The notes below the pieces were generated by a model. That model was not told the origin of the DNA. It did no database searches and saw only the letters and a program-made list of their open reading frames with translations. 64,000 bases of DNA from contig CALEJT010000078.1 in assembly GCA_937898685.1 (NCBI GenBank), positions 1-64,000 of the forward strand. The letters are read 5' to 3'. A program made the position numbers and the translations under genes. The stretch comes from an uncultured Gammaproteobacteria bacterium. Its GTDB lineage: Bacteria; Pseudomonadota; Gammaproteobacteria; Pseudomonadales; Pseudohongiellaceae. Shown here piece by piece: positions 43,752 through 52,316 of the stretch. The first letter of the stretch is position 1. The number at the start of each line of letters is the position of its first letter.

Positions 43752-46259
43752 TCAGTGCTGGAACAGCACGCTATAGGGCTCGACACCGCCACGATCGACC
43801 ACCAGGTGTTGATAGCTGGCGCTTGGTCCCGCGCTACGGGCATCCTCGCCGAAAGACTTCACGTCGGCGCGATAACGGTCATGCAGATACTCGCTCAGTT
43901 CGAGCGCGGTGAGCTGGCCGTCGCCATCGACATCGGCCTTGCGGCCACGCAAGGCCTCGTCGAAAAACGCGGCGAGATAACCGCCGGCCTGGAACTTGAA
44001 GGCCACCTGCGAGAGCACGTCTTCTTCCGAGGAAAACAGCCCCATGCGACCGGGCTTGGAGACGATGTCCTTGGCGAAGCCGCCGCTGAAACAGGAATCG
44101 AGTACCAGCAACACCGTGCCCGCATCGATGCCATCGAGCAGGTCGGCCAATTCATCGTCGGTCAGTGCGCCGTCGTAGAGTTCGATGGTCTCGTCGAAAC
44201 CGTCGGGATCGCGGCTGTCCGGCCCACCGGGACGTGCCACGCGATCGCCGTGCCCGGAGAAGAAGATCACCACCATGTCGTCGGCATCGGCGCGTGCGCC
44301 GACGGCGGCGATGGCCTCGCGGAAGCGTGCTTTCGTCGCCTGCCCGTTGATCAAGGTGTGTGCGTTGCGGGCTGCCATGCCGGCGCCTTCGATCAAGGCT
44401 TCGCGCACCCGCACGGCATCATCGTCCGTCAGCGGTAGATCGTTCTCCTCACCGGGATAGTCGGCGACACCGACGAAGATGCCGTGAATCTCACCGCCCG
44501 TGGCATTGGCAGCATTGGAAGAAAGTTCCACATTGCGTCCACGCGTGAGGCTGAGTGTATAGGCTCCCGTCGCCTGCGCCTCATAGCTGCCGGCGAGAAT
44601 GCGATAACGACCGCTGCGGCGCAGCGTCAGTTCGATGCGCGACAGATCCGTGCGCCCATCGAAGTCGTCGTTGGTGATGAGCTCGCCCGGCGGCGTGACC
44701 AAGGACAGATAGGTGTCGAACTCGGAGGAACTCATGTCGATCACGATCTGCTCGCCCGCTTCCGCGCTGAACACATAGACGTCTTCGAAGCTGTTGTCCT
44801 GTGCGCATTGATCGCCCTCTTCCAGCCTGCCATTCACGCGATCGCCCAGCGAAAGTTCGATCGAATCTCGTGTGACCTGCTGCTGTCCAGATCGTTCCTG
44901 TGCGATGGTCAGCTTGTAACGGCCCGTCTCTGCCGCGGCATAGGAAGTCACACGCACGCGATAAGTACCGAGCGCCGACAACTCGCGCACGATACGGCTA
45001 TTGGTGCTGCCATCGCCCGCATCGTCGTTCGCTTCGTGATTGCCGTCGGGGCTTTCCAGCACGAGGTAGGCATCGAAGTCATCCGAATAGAGAGCGATGG
45101 TCACCGTCTCACCCGGCATTCCGTCGAAGGTCCAGGTATCGACGTATTCACCGCTGCCGTAGGTGTCGTCCCCACGTTCCAGCCTGCCTTCGTATTCGCG
45201 CACACCGTTTTCGGAAGCCACGAGATTGCCGCTGAGCGTCAAGGTGTAGGACCCCGTCTCACCTGCGGCGTAGCTCGTGACTTCGACCTGGTATTCACCA
45301 CTCTCCGTCAACTGCAGCGCCAACAACGAACGCTGCTGACTGCCTTCGAAATCATCGTTGGTGTAGCGGCGGCCGCTGGGCGCCACCAGCGCTAGATAGG
45401 TGTCGAACTCGGCCGATTGCAGATCGAATACCACCAACTCGCCAGCCGTGCCCTGATAGCTGTAACGATCGACATGGCCCCTGCCATCGAGCACGGGGTC
45501 GGAGCTGTCGAGCCGACCGCGTTGCGTCACGCCCTGCCCCGACGCAGCGTTCCTTACGTCTTCGACCAAGTACACGGCGCCGCGTTCGTACAAGGTTCGA
45601 CAATCGGTGGCATCGTGATAGCGATCGGCTTCCACCAAGGTCGTCGCGGAACCTTCACCATTGAAGCGTGGATCATCGCACTCGCCATCGTTGGCCCACC
45701 GGCTGAGATCGTCGCCGAAGTCGATGCCGGCATTCGCAGCGTCGACACCGAGATCGAGCGATGGCCAGTCGCTCATGTCCCACTCGGTGATGACCAGCTT
45801 GGCGCTGCCAGCGTAGGCGAAGTCGTCCACGTAGTCGTAGGTGCCCACCCAGATGTCATAGATGCCGTCGGCTGGATATTCGAAGAGCAGCCCCGGATTG
45901 CTGCCCAGAAAATCGAGGTCGTCACTGCAATGCCAATTGCCGAAGGGGTCGTTGACCACCAGGGTGGTATCCTCGTCGGACGACACGAAGATACCCAACT
46001 GCTCGCCGGCATCGCGCAGTTCCAGCTTGAGGTCGGGTTTGTCGCCGTAGATGTATCCGACGCAATCGGCACCGAGCATCTCGGCAGAGCTCCGCCCGCC
46101 CGGCACGACTTCCATCACCTGTGGATCGGGTAGAAAGCCGCCCTCCAGAACAATCGTTCCATAGAGCGCTTCCACATTGAGGGTTTGCGCACAAACGGCG
46201 GACGCGAGGCTGGATAGCGCGAAGAAGGAAAGGTGGGAGACGGCGGGACACGCTCTCAT
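43752..46259 (-). CDS. Secreted caspase-like (C14) protease with three PPC domains
   Basis: 835 residues from the ATG at 46259, which has AGGAA 4 bases before it. Signal peptide of about 24 residues ending AVCAQ. Order of modules: an N-terminal beta domain (about 30-165, NWHCSDDLDFLG), a Cys-bearing module FGDDLSRWANDGECDDPRF...DATDCR (about 180-225), three PPC domains (about 235-345, 355-460, 470-580; each with FDxYL and NDD), then a C14 peptidase domain (about 595-830). The catalytic dyad is His670 in FFSGHGDR and Cys723 in LDSCFSGGF. An EF-hand-like loop (DVDGDGQLTALE, 776-787) sits inside the protease domain. Exported caspase homologue; targets unknown. Downstream of and paralogous to the PPC lipoprotein gene. 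Confidence 0.88.
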   Translation of the reverse strand: MRACPAVSHLSFFALSSLASAVCAQTLNVEALYGTIVLEGGFLPDPQVMEVVPGGRSSAEMLGADCVGYIYGDKPDLKLELRDAGEQLGIFVSSDEDTTLVVNDPFGNWHCSDDLDFLGSNPGLLFEYPADGIYDIWVGTYDYVDDFAYAGSAKLVITEWDMSDWPSLDLGVDAANAGIDFGDDLSRWANDGECDDPRFNGEGSATTLVEADRYHDATDCRTLYERGAVYLVEDVRNAASGQGVTQRGRLDSSDPVLDGRGHVDRYSYQGTAGELVVFDLQSAEFDTYLALVAPSGRRYTNDDFEGSQQRSLLALQLTESGEYQVEVTSYAAGETGSYTLTLSGNLVASENGVREYEGRLERGDDTYGSGEYVDTWTFDGMPGETVTIALYSDDFDAYLVLESPDGNHEANDDAGDGSTNSRIVRELSALGTYRVRVTSYAAAETGRYKLTIAQERSGQQQVTRDSIELSLGDRVNGRLEEGDQCAQDNSFEDVYVFSAEAGEQIVIDMSSSEFDTYLSLVTPPGELITNDDFDGRTDLSRIELTLRRSGRYRILAGSYEAQATGAYTLSLTRGRNVELSSNAANATGGEIHGIFVGVADYPGEENDLPLTDDDAVRVREALIEGAGMAARNAHTLINGQATKARFREAIAAVGARADADDMVVIFFSGHGDRVARPGGPDSRDPDGFDETIELYDGALTDDELADLLDGIDAGTVLLVLDSCFSGGFAKDIVSKPGRMGLFSSEEDVLSQVAFKFQAGGYLAAFFDEALRGRKADVDGDGQLTALELSEYLHDRYRADVKSFGEDARSAGPSASYQHLVVDRGGVEPYSVLFQH

Positions 46260-46378
46260 GGGAATTCCTGCGGTAGTTCGGGGATGCGGGGCGTTGACGC
46301 ACACTAAGTCCTTTGCCGAGCGGCGTCATCCCCCATTTGTCGTAGACGGCCTACCTTCCCTGAGCAGGCTGGGACGGA

Positions 46379-47755
46379 TCAGTTCCGGCCTCCAAGTTCG
46401 CTCTGCACGATGCGCAGTTCATAGGCGCCGGTCTCACCGGCAGCGAAACTCGTCACACGCACACTGTAGGTGCCGGCGACGTTCAACTCACGCACGATGC
46501 GGCTGCCGGCGACACCTTCCGGATCATCATCGTTCACTTCGATCTCGCCATCCGGTGTCTCCAGCACCAGGAAGCTGTCGAAGTCGTCGGAATCCAGCGC
46601 GATGTCCACCAACTGGCCGGCCAGTCCTTCGAAGGTCCAGGTGTCGAAGTATTCACCTTTGCCGAGTCGCGAACTGCGTGCAGAGAGCTCACCCGTGTGA
46701 CGCGCTGCCGCCACCCGATGCAGCGACTCGAGCCGGAGCTCGTAGTCGCCGCCCCCTTCCGCATCGTAGGCGGTGACTTCGACGCGGTATTCACCGGTCG
46801 CGGGCAAGGTCAGCAGCAAGCGTGATTGGTCCTGGCGACCGGCGTAGTCGTCATTGTGGAAGCGTTCGCCGTTGGGTGTGTAGAGCGCAAGAAAGGTATC
46901 GAACTCGGTCGAGCTCAGCGCGAAATACACCTCGCTGCCTGCCGCACCCATGAAGGTGAAGGGATCGACCTGGCCAGTGGCGAGGCGGCCACGGTATTCA
47001 CCCCCAAGTTCGAGCACCGCCAGCGGCGGACGCGGATTGGCGACGAACTCGACACGTCCTTGCAGATAGAGCGTGCGGCAGTCGCTGGCGTCGTGGAAAC
47101 GATCACTGTCCAGAAAGGAAGAGGAGCTGCCGATGCCGCGAAAGCGCGGATCGTCGCATTCGCCGTCGTGGGCGAAGTCGCTGGCGTCGTCGCCGAACTC
47201 GATGCCGTCGATCGGCTCCAGCGCCACATCACGTCCAACCACCTGCGGTTGATTCGCCAGCTGCGTGAAGGCCTCGAGTCGCAACCAATCTTCCGGCGCG
47301 GTTTCGGTCAGCAGAACGGACACCGCCGGACCGCTGTAGTCGCGTTCGTAGCTACCCACCCACAGGTGGTAGCGACCTACCACGGGCTCGACGAGTTCGA
47401 GTGCGGGATTGAGATCACCGAGAAATTCGCTGTCATCACTGCAATGCCAGGTGCCTTCCGGATCACGCACGAGGAGCGTCGTGTCGGTGACTCCCGCCAC
47501 CACGATGCCGAGGCTCGCGCGCGGTGCACTCAGGTCGAACTGCAGATGGGGCCGCGTGGGATCGAGGTAGCCGACGCAACCCGTATCGCCATCACTGATC
47601 TGCAGCGTGCCGCCGGGCACGACCTCGTAGCGTTGCGGATCGGGATCGAAACCACCGGTGAGGACGAAAGCAGCGTCGCCACCTCCGGACGAGGTCGTCG
47701 CACAGGCGACGAGACCGAGAGACAGAACCGGGCCGATCCATGCAACTGTTTTCAC
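46379..47755 (-). CDS. PPC-domain lipoprotein, paralogue of the caspase-like protein's N-terminal part
   Basis: 458 residues. Signal peptide with lipobox LVAC, lipidated Cys18. The first domain (GGFDPDPQRYEVVPGG, TWHCSDDSEFLG, YHLWVGSY) and the module FGDDASDFAHDGECDDPRF...DASDCRTLYLQG are clearly homologous to those of the caspase-like protein. Two PPC domains follow (FDTFLALYTPNGERFHNDD; FDSFLVLETPDGEIEVNDD). There is no protease domain. It lies 119 bp upstream of the caspase-like gene on the same strand and may be its anchored partner; that is inference. Confidence 0.82.
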   Translation of the reverse strand: MKTVAWIGPVLSLGLVACATTSSGGGDAAFVLTGGFDPDPQRYEVVPGGTLQISDGDTGCVGYLDPTRPHLQFDLSAPRASLGIVVAGVTDTTLLVRDPEGTWHCSDDSEFLGDLNPALELVEPVVGRYHLWVGSYERDYSGPAVSVLLTETAPEDWLRLEAFTQLANQPQVVGRDVALEPIDGIEFGDDASDFAHDGECDDPRFRGIGSSSSFLDSDRFHDASDCRTLYLQGRVEFVANPRPPLAVLELGGEYRGRLATGQVDPFTFMGAAGSEVYFALSSTEFDTFLALYTPNGERFHNDDYAGRQDQSRLLLTLPATGEYRVEVTAYDAEGGGDYELRLESLHRVAAARHTGELSARSSRLGKGEYFDTWTFEGLAGQLVDIALDSDDFDSFLVLETPDGEIEVNDDDPEGVAGSRIVRELNVAGTYSVRVTSFAAGETGAYELRIVQSELGGRN

Positions 47756-47894
47756 GCTTGCTCCTACTACTGAAAGAAAAAAAAGTGGCGCATCCTAGCG
47801 CAGGGCCTGGGCCAGCATCCGTACCTGCTTCGCAAGATTGCATTCGTGCAGGCGGCTACCTAAGCTGCGACTCTCTTTGCGAGGGGAACGTCCG

Positions 47895-48296
47895 ATGCCA
47901 ATCACCAAACTCGAACACTACCTGGTCCTGACCGACGACATCGAAGCCACCAAGGACTTCTATCAGGACGTGCTCGGCTTCAAGGTGGGCAAACGCGCCG
48001 ACCTGGGCTTTGCCGGTTATTGGCTCTATCTCGATGAGGTGCCGGTGATCCACATCGCCGAATGGGAAAGCTATACGCGTCACTCCCATGAACAGGGCAT
48101 TCCCGTCACCACCCGCGCGCCAGGTACCGGTGCCTTCGACCACATCGCCTTCAACGGCACCAACGTGGAAGAAATGATCGAGCGGCTCGACTCGCGCGGC
48201 ATCGCCTACCATCGCAACGACGTGCCGGTGGCGAGTCTGGTGCAGTTGTTTCTGTACGATCCAAATGGGGTGAAGATCGAACTCAACTATCGTTGA
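47895..48296 (+). CDS. VOC-superfamily (glyoxalase/dioxygenase-like) protein
   Basis: 133 residues from the ATG at 47895. Begins MPITKLEHYLVLTDDIEATKDFYQDVLGF, a typical vicinal-oxygen-chelate half domain; a second half has FDHIAFNGTNVEEMIERL and ends DPNGVKIELNY. Likely metal ligands are the first-strand His, the central His and the C-terminal Glu. Reaction unknown. Divergent from the PPC lipoprotein gene. Confidence 0.85.
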   Translation: MPITKLEHYLVLTDDIEATKDFYQDVLGFKVGKRADLGFAGYWLYLDEVPVIHIAEWESYTRHSHEQGIPVTTRAPGTGAFDHIAFNGTNVEEMIERLDSRGIAYHRNDVPVASLVQLFLYDPNGVKIELNYR

Positions 48297-48340
48297 GCCC
48301 GCGTTGAGCTCTCACCCGTCGAGCGCACATCGCTGAGCAC

Positions 48341-48778
48341 TCACTCGACGGTGATGGAAACGCGACCGCTGCGCTTGGCGAACTTCCAACCTTCGGCGGT
48401 GCGCACGAAGCTGTCGTAGTACTCCCCTACCAAACGCACCGGATTGGCCTTGAAGCCGAACTTGGCTGGCGTATCCGGGTTGGCGCTGAACTGTGTCACA
48501 TAGGAAATCGCGGTAGCGTGATCGGCATCCTGCACCTCGACCACGGTGTTGGTGACGAGATGCCGCGTGACCTTGCCACCCGGTCTGCTGACGAAGGATT
48601 CCAGAATCTCGGCACGACCCACGATGTAGTCATCCGGCGCGGTCGGACGCGCGAAGGCGCCATCCTCGGCAAAGAGTTCCACCAATTTTTCGTATTCGCC
48701 CATGTCGTTGTAGAGCGCGAAACGGTGGATCAGACGGATGCAGGCTTGTTCGATGGCGTCGATGTCGAGAGTGCTCAT
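48341..48778 (-). CDS. NTF2-like / SnoaL-like domain protein
   Basis: 145 residues from the ATG at 48778 (MSTLDIDAIEQACIRLIHRFALYNDMGEYEKLVELFAEDGAF split across helices and strand). The cone-shaped alpha+beta fold is indicated by HRFALYNDMGEYEKL, GRAEILESFVS, HLVTNTVVEVQ and EYYDSFVRTAEGWKFAKR. Related proteins include small dehydratase- or isomerase-like enzymes; no catalytic role can be assigned. Follows uppP on the same strand at 29 bp. Confidence 0.8.
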   Translation of the reverse strand: MSTLDIDAIEQACIRLIHRFALYNDMGEYEKLVELFAEDGAFARPTAPDDYIVGRAEILESFVSRPGGKVTRHLVTNTVVEVQDADHATAISYVTQFSANPDTPAKFGFKANPVRLVGEYYDSFVRTAEGWKFAKRSGRVSITVE

Positions 48779-48807
48779 GTGTTCCTCGTGCGTGTGACGT
48801 AAGGCCG

Positions 48808-49611
48808 TCAGAGCACCCACACCCACAGTCCTATGCCCAGCAACAGACGGTAGATGACGAAGGGCGTGAAGCCCATGCGGCCGATGATGCTCAGAAAATA
48901 ATGGATGCAGCAGTAGGCGAACAAGCCGGACACCACCGCTCCGTAAGCCAGCTCCGCCCAGTCGACCGCACTTTCCTCGAAGAGATCCAGCACCAACAGC
49001 GACGCAGCGGCAGCGGTGACCGGAATCGACAGCAGGAACGAAAAGCGCGAAGCATCGACGCGGTTGAGGCCGCAGAACAGCGCTGCAGTCATGGTGATGC
49101 CCGAACGTGATACACCGGGAATCAACGCGATTGCCTGCGCGAGACCGATGATCAACGCGATGCGCCAACCGAGATCCGCCATGGTGAGCTCGTTGCGATG
49201 CGCGCGACGATCCGCCCACCACAGGAGCAAACCGAACAGGATGGTGGTCGTCGCGATGACATGGCCATCACGCAATACGTCCTCGATGTAGGACTTGAAC
49301 AACCCGCCCACGATCACCACCGGCAAGGTTGCCAGCGCGAGCAGCGCTACCTGCTGCGCATCGCGATTCAATTCCTTGGCGCCAAGCGCCTGCAACGAAC
49401 CGCTCGCCAGCTGCCAGAGATCACGTCTGAAGTAGAGCACCACGGCACAGAGCGTGCCAAGATGCACGGCGAGGTCGAAGCTCAAACCCTGGTCGGGCCA
49501 ACCGAGCAACACGGAAGGCAGGATCAAGTGGGCAGAGCTGGAGATGGGAAGGAATTCGGTGAGGCCTTGGATGAGTGCCAACACCGTGGCACGAACGATA
49601 TCGAAGTTCAA
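48808..49611 (-). CDS. uppP: Undecaprenyl-diphosphatase UppP (BacA)
   Basis: Inner-membrane enzyme that recycles undecaprenyl diphosphate for peptidoglycan synthesis. 267 residues from a TTG start that overlaps the tsaB stop (TTGA). The two signature motifs are LTEFLPISSSAHLIL near 17-31 and PGVSRSGITMTAALFCG; about eight membrane helices. Confidence 0.95.
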   Translation of the reverse strand: MNFDIVRATVLALIQGLTEFLPISSSAHLILPSVLLGWPDQGLSFDLAVHLGTLCAVVLYFRRDLWQLASGSLQALGAKELNRDAQQVALLALATLPVVIVGGLFKSYIEDVLRDGHVIATTTILFGLLLWWADRRAHRNELTMADLGWRIALIIGLAQAIALIPGVSRSGITMTAALFCGLNRVDASRFSFLLSIPVTAAAASLLVLDLFEESAVDWAELAYGAVVSGLFAYCCIHYFLSIIGRMGFTPFVIYRLLLGIGLWVWVL

Positions 49612-50291
49612 AGTGGCACCTTCACGACCTGATCACGCAAATAGAGTGGTTCGACCTCCTGCGCCGCCACTCGTACACCCTGCGCGAACTGCACTGCGGC
49701 GATGTGGGCGATGGCGCCGGCGCGTGGATGTTCGTCCGGCAGACGAACCGCAATGCGCTCCTTCAAGGCCGCCGGAAAGCGTTGCTCGAACGCGAGGCCA
49801 CTGCCCACTGCCACCACGGATCCGGTGAACGCGGCTTGCAGGGAAATCGCTTCCGGCGCGGAGAGCTGTTCGAGGCCGAGGCAACGCGGCAAGGGTTCGT
49901 CCGTGACGAACTGAGCCCAATAGACTTCGTCGATGCGCGCATCGATGACGCTGAAGATCGGACGTCCCGCCGCCACTTCACGCACCTGCCAGGCGAGTGC
50001 GGCCAGGGTCGACACCGGCACCACCGGTAGGTCGGCGGCGTAGGCCAAACCTTGTGTGACACCGGCGGCGATGCGCAGTCCCGTGAAGGAACCGGGACCG
50101 CGGCCGAAGGCGATGGCGTCGAGCTTGTCGAAGTCGAGTGAGAGTTCCTGCATCAAGCCCTGCACCATGGGCAGCAGGGACTGCGCATGCTGGCGGGGGA
50201 TCACTGCGAAACGTTCATGCAGTTCGCCGTCGATGAGTACGGCGCAGGAACAGGCATCAGTGGAAGTATCGAGGGCAAGAATGGTGGACAT
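49608..50291 (-). CDS. tsaB: tRNA threonylcarbamoyladenosine biosynthesis protein TsaB
   Basis: Partner of TsaD in making t6A37 on ANN-reading tRNAs. 227 residues from the ATG at 50291 (MSTILALDTSTDACSCAVL). ASKHA fold with HAQSLLPMVQ and GRGPGSFTGLRIAAGVTQGLA. Its 3' end overlaps uppP by 4 bases. Confidence 0.94.
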   Translation of the reverse strand: MSTILALDTSTDACSCAVLIDGELHERFAVIPRQHAQSLLPMVQGLMQELSLDFDKLDAIAFGRGPGSFTGLRIAAGVTQGLAYAADLPVVPVSTLAALAWQVREVAAGRPIFSVIDARIDEVYWAQFVTDEPLPRCLGLEQLSAPEAISLQAAFTGSVVAVGSGLAFEQRFPAALKERIAVRLPDEHPRAGAIAHIAAVQFAQGVRVAAQEVEPLYLRDQVVKVPL

Positions 50292-50325
50292 GCAATGTGG
50301 ATGCGGGCTTTTCAGAAGGCCCAAA

Positions 50326-50356
50326 GAAAAATCCCCCGAAGCGAACTCCGGGGGAT
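50326..50356 (-). terminator. Intrinsic terminator of the histone-like gene
   Basis: On the minus strand ATCCCCCG and CGGGGGAT pair around a 10 base loop, followed by TTTTCTTT. It lies about 90 bp past the histone-like stop codon and just before tsaB, isolating the two genes. Confidence 0.85.
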
Positions 50357-50440
50357 TATAAGCCGATCAGTGGCGAGGTAAAGGAAGGCTCCTCACACGA
50401 CTGCTCTATTGACCGAGGACCCGATCAATAGTTACGGCTC

Positions 50441-51658
50441 TCACTTTTTGGCTGCTGCTTTTTTCTTCGCGGCGGCTTTTTTCTTGGCCGGCGCTTTTTT
50501 CGCTACAGCTTTCTTGGCCGTTGCCTTTTTGGCTACCGCCTTTTTGGCGACTGCCTTTTTAGCGACCTTTTTCTTCGGTGCTTTCTTGGCTACGGCTTTT
50601 TTAGCTGCTGCTTTTTTGGCAGGTGCTTTTTTGGCTGCCGCCTTTTTCTTGGCGGGAGCTTTCTTAGCTACCTTCTTGGCTGCTGCTCCGGCTGCCATTG
50701 CGGCTTTTTTGGCTGCCGCTTTTTTCTTGGCTGGAGCTTTTTTGGCTACTTTCTTGGCCGGTGCCTTTTTGGCTGCTGCTTTCTTGGCGGGTGCCTTCTT
50801 AGCTACAGCTTTCTTGGCTACGGCTTTCTTGGCGGGTGCCTTTTTGGCTACTGCTTTCTTGGCAGGTGCCTTCTTGGCTGTTTTTTTGGCTGCTGCGGGT
50901 TTTGCTGCTTTGGCTGCTTTTTTCATAGTAGCTATGTTTCCTCCGGCTTTATTAGCTTTGCTGCTTGCTTGCTTAAAGCCTTTCTGGCGTCTAACTGCTG
51001 CCTTGCGGGCGGCCAGTCGGGCCTTCGTTGCTGCTTTTTTAACTGCCAGTCGAGCCTTGATCTTTGCCTTGGCAAGGAGCTTTTTGGCTCTTTCCTTGGC
51101 GCGAATCGCAGCCTTTCTGGCTCTAGCTTTGGCCAAGGCTGCTGCTTTGGCGGCGGCGGCCTTGGCCTTGGCATTCGCTTTTTTTCTGGCCTGAGCTGCT
51201 TTGGCAGCTTCTTGTTTGACCTTACGAGCCAGTTTTCGTGCGTCTGACTTTTGGCGCTTCTTGAGCCAAAGTGCCAGAAACCGAGCCTGCGCTTTCTTCA
51301 GCGCCTGCTCCCGGCGTTTGTTCAAGGTTTCCTTATAAATAGCTACGGCCCGTTCCTGGGCACGAATGGTCGCTGCTGTGGCTTCGCTGGAAATGGCATC
51401 GGCCAAGGCTTTCGCCGCTTGAGCCTCCGCCTTCCGGGCGGCACGCAAGTCGGCCGATACTTTTCTGAGCACCGCCCTTTGTTTCTTGAGGGCAGCCGTC
51501 CCCGATGTTTGCAACAGCTCATCCGTCGCGTAGCGGACCTGCTTCTCCAAACGGGCCGTTTGACGTTGAGCCTGTGCCAGAGTCGCTCTGGCTTTCCTGA
51601 CCAATGGCATTGCCCGGCGGCCAGGCCTATTTCCGGTTTGCGTCGACGCTTTCACCAT
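50441..51658 (-). CDS. Lys/Ala-rich histone H1-like protein (AlgP-type)
   Basis: 405 residues, extremely basic. Residues 1-130 form a charged helical region (ATLAQAQRQTARLEKQVRYA; ALKKAQARFLALWLKKRQ). From about 150 to 240 it is Lys/Arg/Ala helix, and from about 250 to the end it is a repetitive tail built of AKKAPAKK, AKKAVAKK and AKKAAAKK units. This is the layout of AlgP (AlgR3), the bacterial H1-like DNA-binding proteins; the tail should bind DNA without sequence specificity. The repeats are visible in DNA too (GCTTTTTTGGC-type blocks on the plus strand), so copy number may vary between strains. Start chosen as the ATG at 51658; codon 17 is an alternative. Confidence 0.82.
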   Translation of the reverse strand: MVKASTQTGNRPGRRAMPLVRKARATLAQAQRQTARLEKQVRYATDELLQTSGTAALKKQRAVLRKVSADLRAARKAEAQAAKALADAISSEATAATIRAQERAVAIYKETLNKRREQALKKAQARFLALWLKKRQKSDARKLARKVKQEAAKAAQARKKANAKAKAAAAKAAALAKARARKAAIRAKERAKKLLAKAKIKARLAVKKAATKARLAARKAAVRRQKGFKQASSKANKAGGNIATMKKAAKAAKPAAAKKTAKKAPAKKAVAKKAPAKKAVAKKAVAKKAPAKKAAAKKAPAKKVAKKAPAKKKAAAKKAAMAAGAAAKKVAKKAPAKKKAAAKKAPAKKAAAKKAVAKKAPKKKVAKKAVAKKAVAKKATAKKAVAKKAPAKKKAAAKKKAAAKK

Positions 51659-52280
51659 GTATCCAGAGGTAGTTCGTCACCTGCACGGTTATCGAGCCTT
51701 TCGCTCCTCCGCAGCTCCCCCAACGGGCGCCTCGGTGGAACGGCCTCACAGTGAAAAGCCGGTAACTCTCGATTCCTTCTTCGCTGGAGCCTGTGAACTC
51801 CGGCGTGATACCGACCTTCTACTTCGACCTTCAGACTTCGCTTTCGGAAGTCGTGCTTCACAAACTACGGAAGCGGTACTGCAACCAAAGCTGTCGCGAT
51901 TCGCATTTCGTTCGACGTCGTACTTTTCGTTTCGGCTCGCACTCGCACTTCTCGTATCGTGTTTCGTACTGCCGTTTCGTACTGCGTCGCTCGCGCTTCG
52001 CTCACTGACCTCTCTTCGAACTTCACCTCTCGGTTCACTTTCCAGTTCACCTTCCAGTTCACTTCGAAGTTCTCGCCGAGCTCTCTTTCGAATCGTTGTT
52101 CGTGAGAGAGTCACTTCATCGTCGTCGTTGTTCTTCGCTCTTACTCACTCATCGCATCGCGTGGTGGAGTCGAAGCATCGACATGCGAGACGCCAGTGCA
52201 ATTGGCGCGCACCTTATCACACTCATTTCAAAGTGTTCAATACGGCTGTCAAGAGGGGATTCAAAAATGGGAAGAGGTGC
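51659..52280 (-). other. 622 bp purine-rich region upstream of the histone-like gene
   Basis: No gene supported. On the minus strand the sequence is crowded with CGAA, GAAG and GTGAA, including four near-12-mers in a row (AGTGAACTGGAA, GGTGAACTGGAA, AGTGAACCGAGA, GGTGAAGTTCGA; about 52018-52067) and CAGTACGAAAC twice, 16 bp apart. Short open frames exist in several phases but none has family features, consistent phase or ribosome binding site. If the promoter near 52213 is real, the region would be a long 5' leader. Confidence 0.5.
52213..52240 (-). promoter_or_regulatory. Candidate promoter for the histone-like gene
   Basis: On the minus strand TTGAAC (52240-52235), a 16 bp spacer and an extended -10 TGT-GATAAG (52218-52213). 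A perfect TTGACA also lies at 52252-52247 but without a -10 at normal spacing. It would give a leader of about 550 nt. Confidence 0.35.
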
Positions 52281-52311
52281 AACGCGCATGCGACGTCGTC
52301 ACATGCGCGTT
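52281..52311 (-). terminator. Terminator-like hairpin after adk
   Basis: AACGCGCATG and CATGCGCGTT pair perfectly (10 bp) around an 11 base loop, 5 bp beyond the adk stop codon. A TTTTT run follows only 13 bases later, so efficiency is uncertain. Confidence 0.55.
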
Positions 52312-52316
52312 CTAAC

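Noticed and set aside
48341..49222. A longer in-frame extension of the NTF2-like gene running into uppP
   Set aside because: The extension is antiphase to the well-supported uppP coding sequence and has no domain; the ATG at 48778 matches the start of the fold.
50450..50940. Possible CRISPR-like array in the repetitive DNA
   Set aside because: The repeats are in frame, lack spacers of constant length, and encode a typical AlgP-like tail; no cas genes are present.
51746..52114. A 122-codon minus-strand frame rich in Arg/Glu/Ser upstream of the histone-like gene
   Set aside because: It lacks a ribosome binding site and family motifs, overlaps two other equally open frames, and its composition follows from the repeated CGAA/GAA bias of the DNA.
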